Positions 23,399-33,339 of a stretch of 64,000 nucleotides of DNA are shown in pieces. Positions within the stretch are counted from its first letter, which is position 1, and each line of letters opens with the position of its first letter. The stretch comes from Isoetes taiwanensis (lineage: Eukaryota; Streptophyta; Lycopodiopsida; Isoetales; Isoetaceae). The notes under the pieces were generated by a model. It ran no database searches and had not been told where the DNA came from. It saw only the letters and a program-made list of their open reading frames with translations. The position numbers and the translations under genes were made by a program. The stretch spans positions 29,214,177 through 29,278,176 of the forward strand of contig JAJEKV010000001.1 in assembly GCA_021234155.1 (NCBI GenBank). Direction: 5' to 3'.

Positions 23399-23698
23399 GA
23401 ATAGGGCAGAGGCATATTATATTATAATCCAGCTACTATCACGCATGGAAATGCTGGATTAGAAGGTCTATTTTGTAATTCTATTGGTGATTACTTACAA
23501 TTCTATTGCTTCTCTTTAGAGAAATTTTACTTTGAGTATTTGCAATATCTTTTTCCTACTACCTCCATATGGTTCTAGCTTTGCATATTCTGCCCGACCT
23601 AAATTTGGACAATGAGACTAGTGATGGTAGAAACATGCCATTTATTTCTAGTAAGGGCATTGCAATTACTTAAATTGTCTATATCTACATCCCTACAC

Positions 23699-24240
23699 CA
23701 TCCTTAAGGCCCCGAAGGGGCCAAAATTTTTTCTAGTTAACACAAACTATTAACACACAGCTAACATTATTAACACAAACCATTGCATTTGACACATTTA
23801 AATTAAAATCCCCCTTAAACCCCCTTTGGTTTGGGTGTATATTCACACGGGGGGTTACTCTGGGCAACGAGAGCTGTCGGATGGGCATATTTGCCCTTTA
23901 TTCCAAGATCTGGACCCGTACATAGCGATCCTCGTTTGTGGGGTATGCATGCACAAGTTTTTGTATACTGTATATTAAGGTTTGCAATATACTATAAGGT
24001 TTGAGAGAATATACTTAATGGTATTAATTTTGTACATGTATTGTAAATTTTTTGAGGCTCTCGCTGCCCTACGTAACCCCCCGTGTGAATATGCACCCAA
24101 ACCAAAGGGGGTTTAAGGGGGATTTTAATTTAAATGTGTCAAATGCAATGGTTTGTGTTAATAATGTTAGTTGTGTGTTAATAGTTTGTGTTAACTAAAA
24201 AAACATTTGGCCCCTTCGGGGCCTTAAGGATGGTGTAGGG
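23699..24240. repeat. Foldback element at the palindrome centre
   Basis: The sequence is symmetrical from CCTTAAGGCCCCGAAGGGGCC at the left edge to its complement at the right (about 24213-24233), through a TTTGGGTG.ATATTCACACGG motif on each side. The loop is about 200 bp and holds CTCTGGGCAACGAGAGCTGT. The same family forms the left edge of the 977 insertion and lies at 61495-61790. Its presence at the exact centre suggests the palindrome formed around it. Confidence 0.75.
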
Positions 24241-24543
24241 ATGTAGATATAGACAATTTAAGTAATTGCAATGCCCTTACTAGAAATAAATGGCATGTTT
24301 CTACCATCACTAGTCTCATTGTCTAAATTTAGGTCGGGCAGAATATGCAAAGCTAGAACCATATGGAGGTAGTAGGAAAAAGATATTGCAAATACTCAAA
24401 GTAAAATTTCTCTAAAGAGAAGCAATAGAATTGTAAGTAATCACCATAAATGAGATAATAGAATTACAGAATAAACCTTCTAATCCAGCATTTCCATGCG
24501 TGATAGTGGCTGGATTATAATATAATATGCCTCTGCCCTATTC

Positions 24544-25206
24544 ATGAGTGACTTTCCAAGCCCGACTCCTTCAGAAGAAGATACAATAGCCAGATACTAT
24601 ACGGATCTTGCACCTGTGGATGATGGCAATACACCTTCCATTTCTGCTTCAATTAGCAGCACTGACCAGCCTTTGAAAAGTACAAATAATGTGATTGAAA
24701 TCATGAAGATAAGAAGAATATTGTGGCATCATGTCCCCTGCAATAGAACATGGAAAGGACCTAAAGATAACGAGAAGAGAACCCTGCAAGGTAAGAATGA
24801 TCATCTAGGAAGTTTTTTCTACCATTCATTGTATATTAATGAATGCCCAACATCCATGTGGATGCAACTAGTTGTCCATGAGCATGCAACCATCACTCCT
24901 CATCTCCCAGAAACGCCAATCTAGATGTTAGATGGCTCGGCTACATGCAAAGAGTACGCACAAAAAGAAGCCACTAATTATGCTCGTTGCATAATTCCAC
25001 AGCTGGAGCTGTCAGCAACCCAAAAGGACTCAAAAGGAAAATCTGCCTTCTTATATGCTCATTGCTTCACTTATGCTCCTATGGATCCTACCTTACATGC
25101 TAAGTTAAGGAGGAATGTATATCAGTATGTAGATAATCCAGTCAGACAGCCTAAGAAACAAGGTCCTATCTTGAGGGACAAAGGGAAAGCTTGGTATTCC
25201 AAGTAA
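24544..25206 (+). pseudogene. Unknown two-part ORF, right arm copy
   Basis: The first part (24544-24924) encodes 126 residues starting MSDFPSPTPSEEDTIARYYT and ends PETPI then TAG. The frame continues without shift into MLDGSATCKEYAQKEATNYA and ends DKGKAWYSK before TAA at 25204-25206. Read through, it is about 220 residues, serine/threonine rich at the start, with W- and C-containing segments (RILWHHVPCNRTWKGPKDN). The two arm copies differ at only a few residues in the first part. Family and function are unknown. It might be the 3' end of another captured gene. Confidence 0.45.
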
Positions 25207-25560
25207 TACCGCAGAAAACAAGCCCATGAAACCTACAACAATATAGTTTGACATTTATACACTTATGAAAACAGGGGATAGCCACAATACCATATTCATT
25301 AAGGTAATCAAGGAGAAGCTTCACAAACATGTTGGATAGCACTGTTGCCTCTGGAGAATAATTAGCTCAGGACAGCTCATATCAATATAAACCACAGCTT
25401 TGGGCATGCAGAAGGCAAAATCAGGTTTAAACCAAAGCCGTGACATCTTTGACTTTCTAAGCAGATGTGGTCTATTCAGCTGCATAAAATAGTACCACAT
25501 TAAACAACAAGTTAACAGATCAACACAAGTTTCTCCACTGGTTACAGTTCAAGGCCTGCA

Positions 25561-25721
25561 GCGAAACTGATTTTTTCAGCATCAATATGTGCCATGATTC
25601 CAACTGGCTGCAGATCCTGTTGTTTTGAATCTCAATTTGCAGATCCAACTTTAAACGCATTCAAGTTATAAACAGCACCTTTGGTCTCCTTCTCGGCCAC
25701 TAGCTGAAGCTTGCCATCCTC
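25561..25721 (-). pseudogene. EF-G-like and DDB1 fragments, right arm
   Basis: These are the mirror copies of 22518-22700 on the minus strand. The DDB1 segment is 25653-25721 and the EF-G P-loop segment is about 25561-25610. The coding bases are nearly identical to the left arm, including the TGA after the DDB1 piece. A transcript through both arms would therefore pair here. Confidence 0.7.
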
Positions 25722-26015
25722 TACAACAAAAAGGCGAGTAAACACAATCAAAATCCGCGGTGTTTAAACTCAATTGTTTTTAATACTCATGCGTTTAGTT
25801 AGCCTACAAAACCTAAGGCAGACTTGCAACCATCTAAAAAATACACCGAACTCTGATGCAAGGTGCACGGATTTTCGTTAAGAAAAGATATTTGATTAGC
25901 CCACAAAGCCTCTGAAGCACATTTTTCAATCCTCTAGAAAAACAAGTTGACTCTGATAATGCATGGGTCGTTGAACCAAGCCGTCCAAAGTTAAACTTAA
26001 TAATATCAATATTAC

Positions 26016-26200
26016 CTCAAACTCTTCATCAGGGATACTCGCTCTTAATGCCGAATATAATGGTGAGCTATCTTCTCTTCATCCCTGCCAAGGAAAGTTC
26101 GATTCCCCACCATTGTATACCTAGATTGGCAAGCTTCCCAATGTTTAATTCATCCTCCCAATTTATAACGCTTTATGTTTCAAGGGAAGCAGAGGTACAC
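26016..26200 (-). pseudogene. SANT-like exon fragment, right arm
   Basis: This is the mirror copy of 22041-22226. It has several single-base indels relative to the left copy (for example within the GIQWRG and SALRAQYPDEE codons), so its frame is broken more often than the left copy. The splice donor after GAG is kept. Confidence 0.5.
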
Positions 26201-26768
26201 AAGTCATCAACTGTTTCCTTCGGGGTTTCGGGAGGATTTAAGCTCTTCCTTTTTTTCATTTCTCAACTTACGGCGGTCCTTGGTGAGGGCAAGGAGGCGA
26301 CAAGTGGGCCGACGAGAACTTTCCGACAATGGCCGAATCCGTATTCACTACATCTGAATATGTGGCTTCCGCAGAACACAGTTTAGGGAAAACAGGAGAA
26401 GCTAGTGAAAGAATAAATTAGAGCAAAGATAATCAGTAGAAGCATCTCTTCAAAAGGCTGTGATCTGTAACACGCCATCGACACCTTTGCAACCTGCCAC
26501 AGCTACTAATCTAGCCACGAACCCTAAAGACGAACCCTAAAGTTATATGTCTCGTTGATTGCATGGCCTTTCATAAAATTAAATTAATTAAGTTTTTAAG
26601 GAACAAAAACATAGATAAAATGCCATTCAAATATGAGAATCCAGTGTGCACTCTAAATATACTGATTAGTATGTCTCGTGCAATACGCCCATGAAATCAT
26701 ATAAAAACCATGCCAAAAAGCGTATAAAATCACAAAAAAACCCTCTGTTATAATGCTACATATGTAGC

Positions 26769-28152
26769 CCTTTATGATTTCTTTTGCCTTATTCCTATTC
26801 CATTATGCCCTCATTGGTATATTCCAAATCTTGTCAAAGGATGCCCCAAAGATCCCATATTTCTTTACACGTGTGGGCAATCTTCCTTATGGTCAAGAGG
26901 TTATAACTTCTTTTAAATATCCTATGAACAAAAGCCTTTAAACCATTGGCCAAGTTTTTAAAAATGATCGAATACGGCATATACAGGGCATATTCCTGCA
27001 AAAATACGAAACCGTATCGCGAAAATTATGCGAAAATACAGCTGAAGAACCCTAGAACTGAAAATCCGGCTCGAATCATGCCTTCCCGCACTCCATTCTC
27101 TCTGAGACCACTCTATTTTTAGATTCCGAAAACTAAGCAACAGATTAAGCCTAAATTTATTACCTAAAATCGCTGGAATCGAAATTTGAAACTATATACA
27201 AGGGAAACACAATCACGACATTTTTGAAGGCCCAGACGCACTCAAATCCGACATTGATCAATGCTGAGCATGACCTGAACGATTCTTGAAGTTCCTGAGC
27301 ATTCCTCAACTGGATTTGCAAAGATCTAGTTGATATTACCTTTCAAAAATTATCTTATGATTTATGATGATTATTTTACTGTATCTGGAGCTATGAAGCA
27401 TCCTTATCTATTGTTATCATGATATATTTACCTTCATATCAATTTAAATTGACTGCCAAGTTGTCAAATCCATCTCTGATATTTTTCTTAGCAATTCTTG
27501 CCTCAAAATATTCTACAGAAAATCCTTGAGTGTTCCCAAGCACTATTGGCCCACTTGCCATCTATTCTTAGGGCCTATGTGAGCTAAAGGCTTTGAAATC
27601 ATCCAAAAATACCACATCTAGCTCAAATTATAAAAATTAGCACTCTGTTCTGATCAATTTTGACTATATTTTGTCTCACCACTGCAGTACATTCGCTTTG
27701 GAAATCCCCAAAAACACGCTTAGCAACTCTAAATCTCATATTCTGATCACTGTTTTCCATATTTGACTTCTATTGACCAAATTTTGACCCCACTTTGAGA
27801 TCGAATAACTTTCAAATTTAGTCTCTGACTTGGTCAGAGACTTTGTCATTGGATACCTACAACTTTTTTGAGCAAGTCTACAGCAGTTGACTCGAGAAAT
27901 CAATCCATCTTTCATCACCACACCTGTTTTAGTCAAGGCACCATTTTTTGGAAATAGGAAAGGTATAAAACTTCAAATTTTTGAACTTTTCTTTAGATTT
28001 ATCTTGCATAGACTGATCACCTTAAGTGATCTGGAGGTTCTAACCCTAATTTGAGTGTAAACTCAAATTGGTTCCTTGTGGTTGACCTTTAAGCCAGGTT
28101 TAGGGTCAACATTTTGGAGGTTCTACCGAGATCTTCCTGGATTTCAGAACTC
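26769..28152 (+). mobile_element. Ty3/gypsy G2 leader region
   Basis: This non-coding sequence precedes gag of element G2. Its last 180 bases align with the leaders at 38770-38892 and 53680-53760, with the shared landmarks CTGGAGGTTCTAA and ACATTTTGGAGGTTCTACCG. No LTR could be recognised upstream. The palindrome may have displaced it, or it is too diverged. Confidence 0.5.
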
Positions 28153-29642
28153 ATGGCTCCAAAGCAAAAATTTCCAGCAGAACAAGAACCATTAGAAGAT
28201 GTTGATGCACCAAATCATTGCAGAGAAAGGCCATTGCCTTCAAGTTTCTCAACTAGCCTGCTTCAAAACATGCCATACCAATTCGAGTTGAATGTACTTT
28301 TGATTCCAGCATGAGTGCTAACAACTTTTTGAGAATATTTGAAGATTATTACAGGGATTATGGTTTCAAGAAAGGGTGCAAGCTTTCAGAGTTTGAAAAA
28401 TGTTTCAAAGAAGAGAGTGAAGTTGGTGCTTGGTTAACTTATGAGAAGTTAATGGGTACCACCTCATGGGATGAACTCGTCAAGAAGTTCCTGGATAGGT
28501 TTGGTAAGTTAGCTGCTCCAAAAGATTTGGTTAATGAGTTGCAAAGTTTTTCTATACATGCAGGAGAAAGTCTGAATCAGTACAAAGAAAGGTTTAGCAC
28601 ATTTATGAGCAGGTGCCAAAGAGCACAAGTCACAATTCCAACCCTTTTTTTAGTTACTGCTTTCATCAATGGTTTGGAAAGAAGACCAGATATCCAAAGG
28701 AAGTTGCTCAAGATCCAAGCTGCTGAAGGATTTGATTCTATATACAAAGTTTTTGCCAAAACTACTGACCTGACTCAGATGCTCTCTACTTTGCCTGACA
28801 AGCACCATGTTTCTCACCATAGCCATGATCCTTTTTACCCTGATGCTACTGATGCACATTATGATCATCACCCTTCCATCACAGTTTATGCCATACAGAA
28901 AGAAAAGAAAAAATCCAAAGAGGAGGAAGCTAATTCTCAAGTTGCAGAGGTCAAGTCAGACCTATCTAAGGTTACTGAAGCTTTAGCAGAACTAACCAAA
29001 CAATTGGTTGAACTCAAGGCTGCAAGAACAGGTAAAACTTACCCTGAATGTATTCATTGCAATAGGAATACTCATCCATCAGAAATTTGCTATTGGCAAG
29101 TGTGTCCTAAATGCAATAGAAAAGGCCACTTTGGAAAGGAATGTCCTATTTGTTCTTTCTGTAAAGAAGTTGGTCATACTGACATTAAGTGTGTTGTTAA
29201 GGAATACTTTGCTAAGCAGGAACAAGAAAAGAGACCAGAACCTAAGCCTCCTGTGAGATTTGCTGAACCAAGTACTTCTATAAGGTTTATTCAGGCTACA
29301 GAAGTTCCCAAGGCTGAAGAAGTTATGGTAGTGCAAACTAGAAGAATGAATGAAGTCAATGTACATGCTGAATCAAGTAAACATCCCACTGCCAGGTCTT
29401 CATCACCTACAATGGAATCACCTGCTCAAATGATAGCTCCACCTCCACAGCAAAAATATGGTAAGAAAGACCAAGACCTTGATGAAGTTGATGTTTTGCT
29501 CAAAAATTCCAAAGTAAGTGTGGATCTCTTCACCTTGCTAAAGATTGCACCCAGCTATAGAAAAAGGGTACTCCAGCAAACTGGTGGTGCGCAATTGAAT
29601 GCTTGTGTAAATTTCACTGATGCCACTAACCTTGTTCTAGCA
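28153..29642 (+). pseudogene. gag: Ty3/gypsy G2 gag
   Basis: This is the capsid/nucleocapsid polyprotein of an LTR retrotransposon. The likely start is ATG 28153 (MAPKQKF), by match to MAPRRTN in G4. About 17 bp are missing near 28300, so the frame shifts to the long frame from 28311. That frame has the retrotransposon gag domain (AWLTYEKLMGTTSWDELVKK, residues about 38-57, then LNQYKERF) and a mid-region with charged helices. Three CCHC knuckles in a row follow at about residues 247-296: CIHCNRNTHPSEIC, CPKCNRKGHFGKEC and CSFCKEVGHTDIKC. An in-frame TAG at 29643-29645 precedes the protease. Two lesions make it non-functional as a gag-pol. Confidence 0.85.
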
Positions 29643-29645
29643 TAG

Positions 29646-30100
29646 AATGAAGAAGACCCTGGGGCATTTACATGTTCAGCTGCTTTAGGGGGTTATACCT
29701 TTTCAAATGTGTTACTTGATGGGGGATCCCCCCTAAACATCATGCCATATCACATTATGAAGAAGTGTGGCTTTGAGGTGGACAAGAAAGCTTCTATATT
29801 ATTAAGATCTTTTTATAATGCTAAGATTACTCCTATTGGCGTGGTGACTAAAGTGCCTGTTAATACAGAAGGCATAACTGTAGCTGCTAACTTTATTGTA
29901 GTGGCTTTTGAGGATATAGGAGATGAATCTGACATCTATGACCTACTTTTAGGGAGAAGATGATTAGCCACTGTGGATGCTAGGCCAGTTTGGTCTCAAG
30001 GGAGATGTACCATCTCCAATGGCTCTCAAACTGCTACAATTTACAACCAAGATGGCTCCTATGACTCCAAAGAAGAGGTAAACTTTATTAAGGAAATGCT
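29646..30100 (+). pseudogene. Ty3/gypsy G2 aspartic protease
   Basis: The retropepsin-like domain follows gag in the same frame after a TAG. The active-site loop is VLLDGGSPLNIM (D-G-G-S in place of the usual D-T-G-S). The second conserved segment, YDLLLGRR, matches the family LLGR motif and is followed by a stop (TGA) where related copies have W. After it comes DARPVWSQGRCTISNG. Protease would release gag and pol products in virus-like particles. Broken by one nonsense codon. Confidence 0.75.
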
Positions 30101-30195
30101 AATTGAAGAGCCTTTGGGATCTTACAGGATAAAAAATACAAGACCAAGAAAATATGAAATGGTTCCTCTTATTATGGAATGTGCACTTCCCAGCA

Positions 30196-30590
30196 GACAA
30201 GGACCAACAGGGTTCTTATGGTTTGATGGAGGTATTTCTAAAAAACTAAATGTTGCATCATCTGCTGCTATTTTGAAAGACTCTTCTCACAAACTCTTAG
30301 CTAAAGTAGGAAGAATCTTCCCTCAAGTCCTTCTAATGTAGCAGAATATAAAGCTTTGATTGCAGGTCTTCAGGAAGCCAAAGCTATGGATATTGCCAAT
30401 ATCCACATTTATGGTGATTCACAATTAATCTGCAGACAAGTTTCAGGAGATTATCAAACAAAGAATGCAGATATGGAGCTCTTGAAGAATCAGGCAATGG
30501 GAGTACTCTCAAGCTTTGCTTCATGGAAGATCACTCATATACCAAGAGAAAATTTTTTTGAAGCTGATGCCTTGTGTAGGGAGACTCTCA
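30196..30590 (+). pseudogene. RVT_3-type RNase H placed before RT (G2)
   Basis: The domain starts LWFDGGISKKLN (first catalytic D). It continues with AEYKALIAGL (catalytic E), IYGDSQLICRQVSGDYQTKN (catalytic D) and HIPRENFFEADAL (last D). This is the RVT_3, archaeal-type RNase HI signature that plant Tat/Ogre retrotransposons acquired. A frameshift at about 30325-30340 separates the first strand from the rest. Its position between protease and RT is repeated in G5 at 54519-54905, so it is a family feature and not a rearrangement of one copy. Confidence 0.8.
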
Positions 30591-30599
30591 TGTCACATT

Positions 30600-31432
30600 T
30601 AACTGAGGGAGCTATTCCTGAAGATGACCTTGATGACAATGAAGTAAAAGCACTCTGTCCTATTTTGACCATTGATGCATCAGAGAAAAAAGATACTGAA
30701 GAGATTGTAATCACAAAAAATGGTAAGACTAGAACCCTGTTTGTTGGAGATTTGATTGAATATCAAAACAAAGAGAGCATACAAATGTTTTTTGAAGAAA
30801 GGAAAGATGTATTTGCTTGGGATTATTCAGAGCTATCAGGTATCAAAACTGAGGTATGCCAATTTGAAATTAAGATCAAGGAAGGTTGCAAACCTGTCTT
30901 TCAAAAATTAAGAAGAATTAATGCTTCACTGATGGGACTAATCAAAGATGAATTGGATAAGATGTTAGATGCAGGTGTTATTATTGAAATTATTAATCCA
31001 GAATGGGTATCTTGCATTGTTCCTGTGGAGAAAAAAAGTGGTGCTTTAAGAATTTGCATTGACTATCGAGATCTCAACAAGGCCACCATCAAGGATTGTT
31101 ACCCCTTGCCTTTTTTAGAGGAGATCTTATATGCTGTAGCAGGTAAAGATGTGTACTCATTTTTAGATGGATTCTCAGGATTCAATCAGATTAGCATTAA
31201 GGAAGAAGACCAGCCAAAGACTTCTTTCATCACCCCCTGGGGCACATATGCTATGAAAAGAATGCCTTTTGGTTTAATGAATGCTCCAGCTACCTTCCAA
31301 AGGGCAATGGATGTTATTTTCAAATCAACGTCTGCTGAAGAGTTCAGGGTGTACTTAGATGATCTTTGCCTAGGCTCTCATCCTACTAATCATGTGGAGT
31401 TACTTGCAAAAATTTGTTCTCTATGCAGGAGT
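30600..31432 (+). pseudogene. Ty3/gypsy G2 reverse transcriptase, 3' truncated
   Basis: A linker of about 60 codons leads into the RT. Key blocks are QKLRRINASLMGLIKDELDK, then PEWVSCIVPVEKK, RICIDYRDLNKATIKDCYPL, FLDGFSGFNQISI, the fingers-palm MPFGLMNAPATFQRAMD, and the catalytic YLDDLCLGS. The frame is open from 30356 through the RT but is cut at 31432 (after AKICSLCRSS), where an unrelated LINE remnant on the other strand starts. The connection domain, second RNase H and integrase of this copy are absent. Confidence 0.85.
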
Positions 31433-32065
31433 TCTGAGATCAGCATGAGCTGCTCGGATGTGTGCATATGCTGGGCATTCCTGTAGAGCATGGTGTTCAT
31501 CTTCTACTATCTGCATGTGACAGCACTGGCATAATCTCTCATGCCGGGGGATTCCCTGCCCTCCATCCGTACCCCAGCGGCCTGTCTCAATTCTGAGATG
31601 GTGGGACACTGTCCTTATTGCAGCTATAGCTCTTCGTTTCTTGGTGGAAATGTGTGCCTTCAGATACTGGTGGGGGCCGTGTTCAAGCGACGGATTGACC
31701 TGTGTGTGGTAGTGCTCTGTTTTGGGCTTTGCAAGAGTGGGCGCATCCCACAAAAAGGCAGCAAAGCACGCATTCAAATGCAGCTCCTGCTCTGCGATAT
31801 CCGACATATCCACTATGTGTTGATAGTCTATGGACCATCATGCGAACCATCCCCTACAATGCTCTTGCCATACTCTCTTCAGACGTTGCGGCCCTTGTGC
31901 CAATAACAGAGCCCGGGAAGGAAGACGTTGTGCATCCATTTCGTCAACCGGCATAGCAGAATGCTGTAGGGGCCAAAAGCCAGTCTCATACATCAAAATT
32001 GGATAAGGCACCGTGTCCTTGACGCCTAGGCTGTATGTCAGGAAAGCCTTCTGCACCCTCTCTAG
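31433..32065 (-). mobile_element. LINE ORF2 C-terminal remnant, opposite strand
   Basis: The minus-strand frame contains FLTYSLGVKDTVPYPILMYE then TGFWPLQ (about 32048-31990). In another frame follow LRIETGRWG, RLCQCCHMQIVEDEHHALQE and CPAYAHIR (about 31640-31430). These are the C-terminal region of a non-LTR retrotransposon: the LG...P...ETG.WPL helix and the C-x2-C zinc segment before VEDEHH.L.ECP. It differs from the zf-RVT type at 12073 and 52400. GC content is clearly higher than in the flanks. No poly-A is visible at the boundary. Confidence 0.6.
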
Positions 32066-33330
32066 CAAAGAAGAGGATGAGTCTTTTGTTACCAAGTTTT
32101 TTGATGAATGGAAAGATATCTTTGCCTGGTATGATGAATTGGTTGGTGTTGATAAAGGAATATGTGAGTTTGAAATAAAAATGAAGGAAGGTATGAAACC
32201 TGTGGTTCAAAAGCTGAGAAGAATTAATGCATCTTTGCTTGGCCTAATCAAAGAAGAATTATATAAAATGAAAGATGTTGGTGTGATCTCAGAGATTGTA
32301 AATCCAGAGTGGTTATCTTGCATTGTACCTGTTGAAAAGAAAAACAAAACCATAAGAATTTGCATTGACTACAGGGATTTGAATAAGGCTACTATCAAAG
32401 ATTGTTATCCTTTGCCTTTCCTAGAAGAAGTGTTGTATGTTGTTGCTGGAAAAGAAATATATTCCTTCTTAGATGGTTTCTCAGGTTTCAATCAAATAAG
32501 CATAAAGGAGGAAGATCAGCCAAAGACCTCATTTATTACACCTTGAGGAACATTTGCAATGAGAAGAATGCCCTTTGGATTAATGAATGCATCAGCAACC
32601 TTCCAAAGAGCCATGGATACCATCTTCAAGGACATGCCTCCAACTGCATTTCGTGTCTTTTTGGATGATCTCTGCTTAGGTACCTCTTTCAAAGATCATT
32701 TTGATTGTCTAACAAAGTTATTTGCCTTATGCAGAAAAGGAGATGTCAGTCTAAACCCAAAGAAATGTGTTTTTCTCTGCTTAAGAGGAGACCTGCTGGG
32801 ACATGAAGTGTCTACAAAAGGCATTCAGGTTGAGAAACTAAAATTGAGGCTTTGAAGAAGTTTGCTCCTCCCAAAACACTCAAACAGGTAAAAAGTTTCA
32901 TGGGAATGACTAGTTTTTTGAGAATGTATGTCCCTCACTTCTCACACACTATACATCCAATTTCTAACCTCAAAAAGGTTGGAAAATTCTCTAAGAATGA
33001 GAGCAAGCATATTTTGGTTGATTGAAATGAAGAGTGCCAAGAATCTTTTGATAAAATCATTAATGCTATCTGCCATTCTATTCTGCTAAAGCCTCCAGAC
33101 TTAGAAAAGCCTTTCAAAGCCTATATTAGTGTCACTAAAAAGGCAATTGGTGTGGCACTGCTTCAAGAAGACCATGTTATTTCTTTTGCCAGCAAGATGT
33201 GGTCTGATACTGAGCTAAGATACCCCAGGCTTGAGAAGAGTGCAGCTGCATTAATGTTTCTAATAGACAGACAGGGACATCTGCTGCAAAACAACCAAAC
33301 TCAAGTCTACATGAGATACGATCCTTCCTA
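32066..33330 (+). pseudogene. Ty3/gypsy G3 RT and degenerate RNase H
   Basis: This second pol copy starts abruptly at the RT N-terminus (ESFVTKFFDEWKDIFAW) after the LINE remnant. The RT blocks are complete: VQKLRRINASLLGLIKEELY, RICIDYRDLNKATIKDCYPL, MPFGLMNASATFQRAMD and FLDDLCLGT. TGA replaces the conserved W of TPWGT at about 32544, and there is a frameshift near 32835. The following RNase H segment (AYISVTKKAIGVALLQ, then ELRYPRLEKSAAALM) is the gypsy-type domain. The usual catalytic aspartate of this strand is not present. A further stop lies at about 33023. Confidence 0.8.
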
Positions 33331-33339
33331 AAGCCAAGT

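Larger units (their letters stand above)
21436..26768. mobile_element. 5.3 kb near-perfect palindrome carrying gene fragments
   Basis: The left arm (21436 to about 23865) is the reverse complement of the right arm (about 24071-26768), with scattered substitutions and a few indels. The loop is about 200 bp. The outer ends read ATGTAGCATTATAACAG inward from both sides. The right arm has about 240 bp (roughly 25210-25500) that the left arm lacks, with TACC at both edges. The left arm has a CTT microsatellite (about 22817) where the right has unique sequence. The arms carry SANT-like, DDB1 and EF-G-like exons and a two-part unknown ORF. The centre is a foldback element. No transposase is seen, so it is best described as a gene-capturing foldback or Pack-type element. 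Confidence 0.9.
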
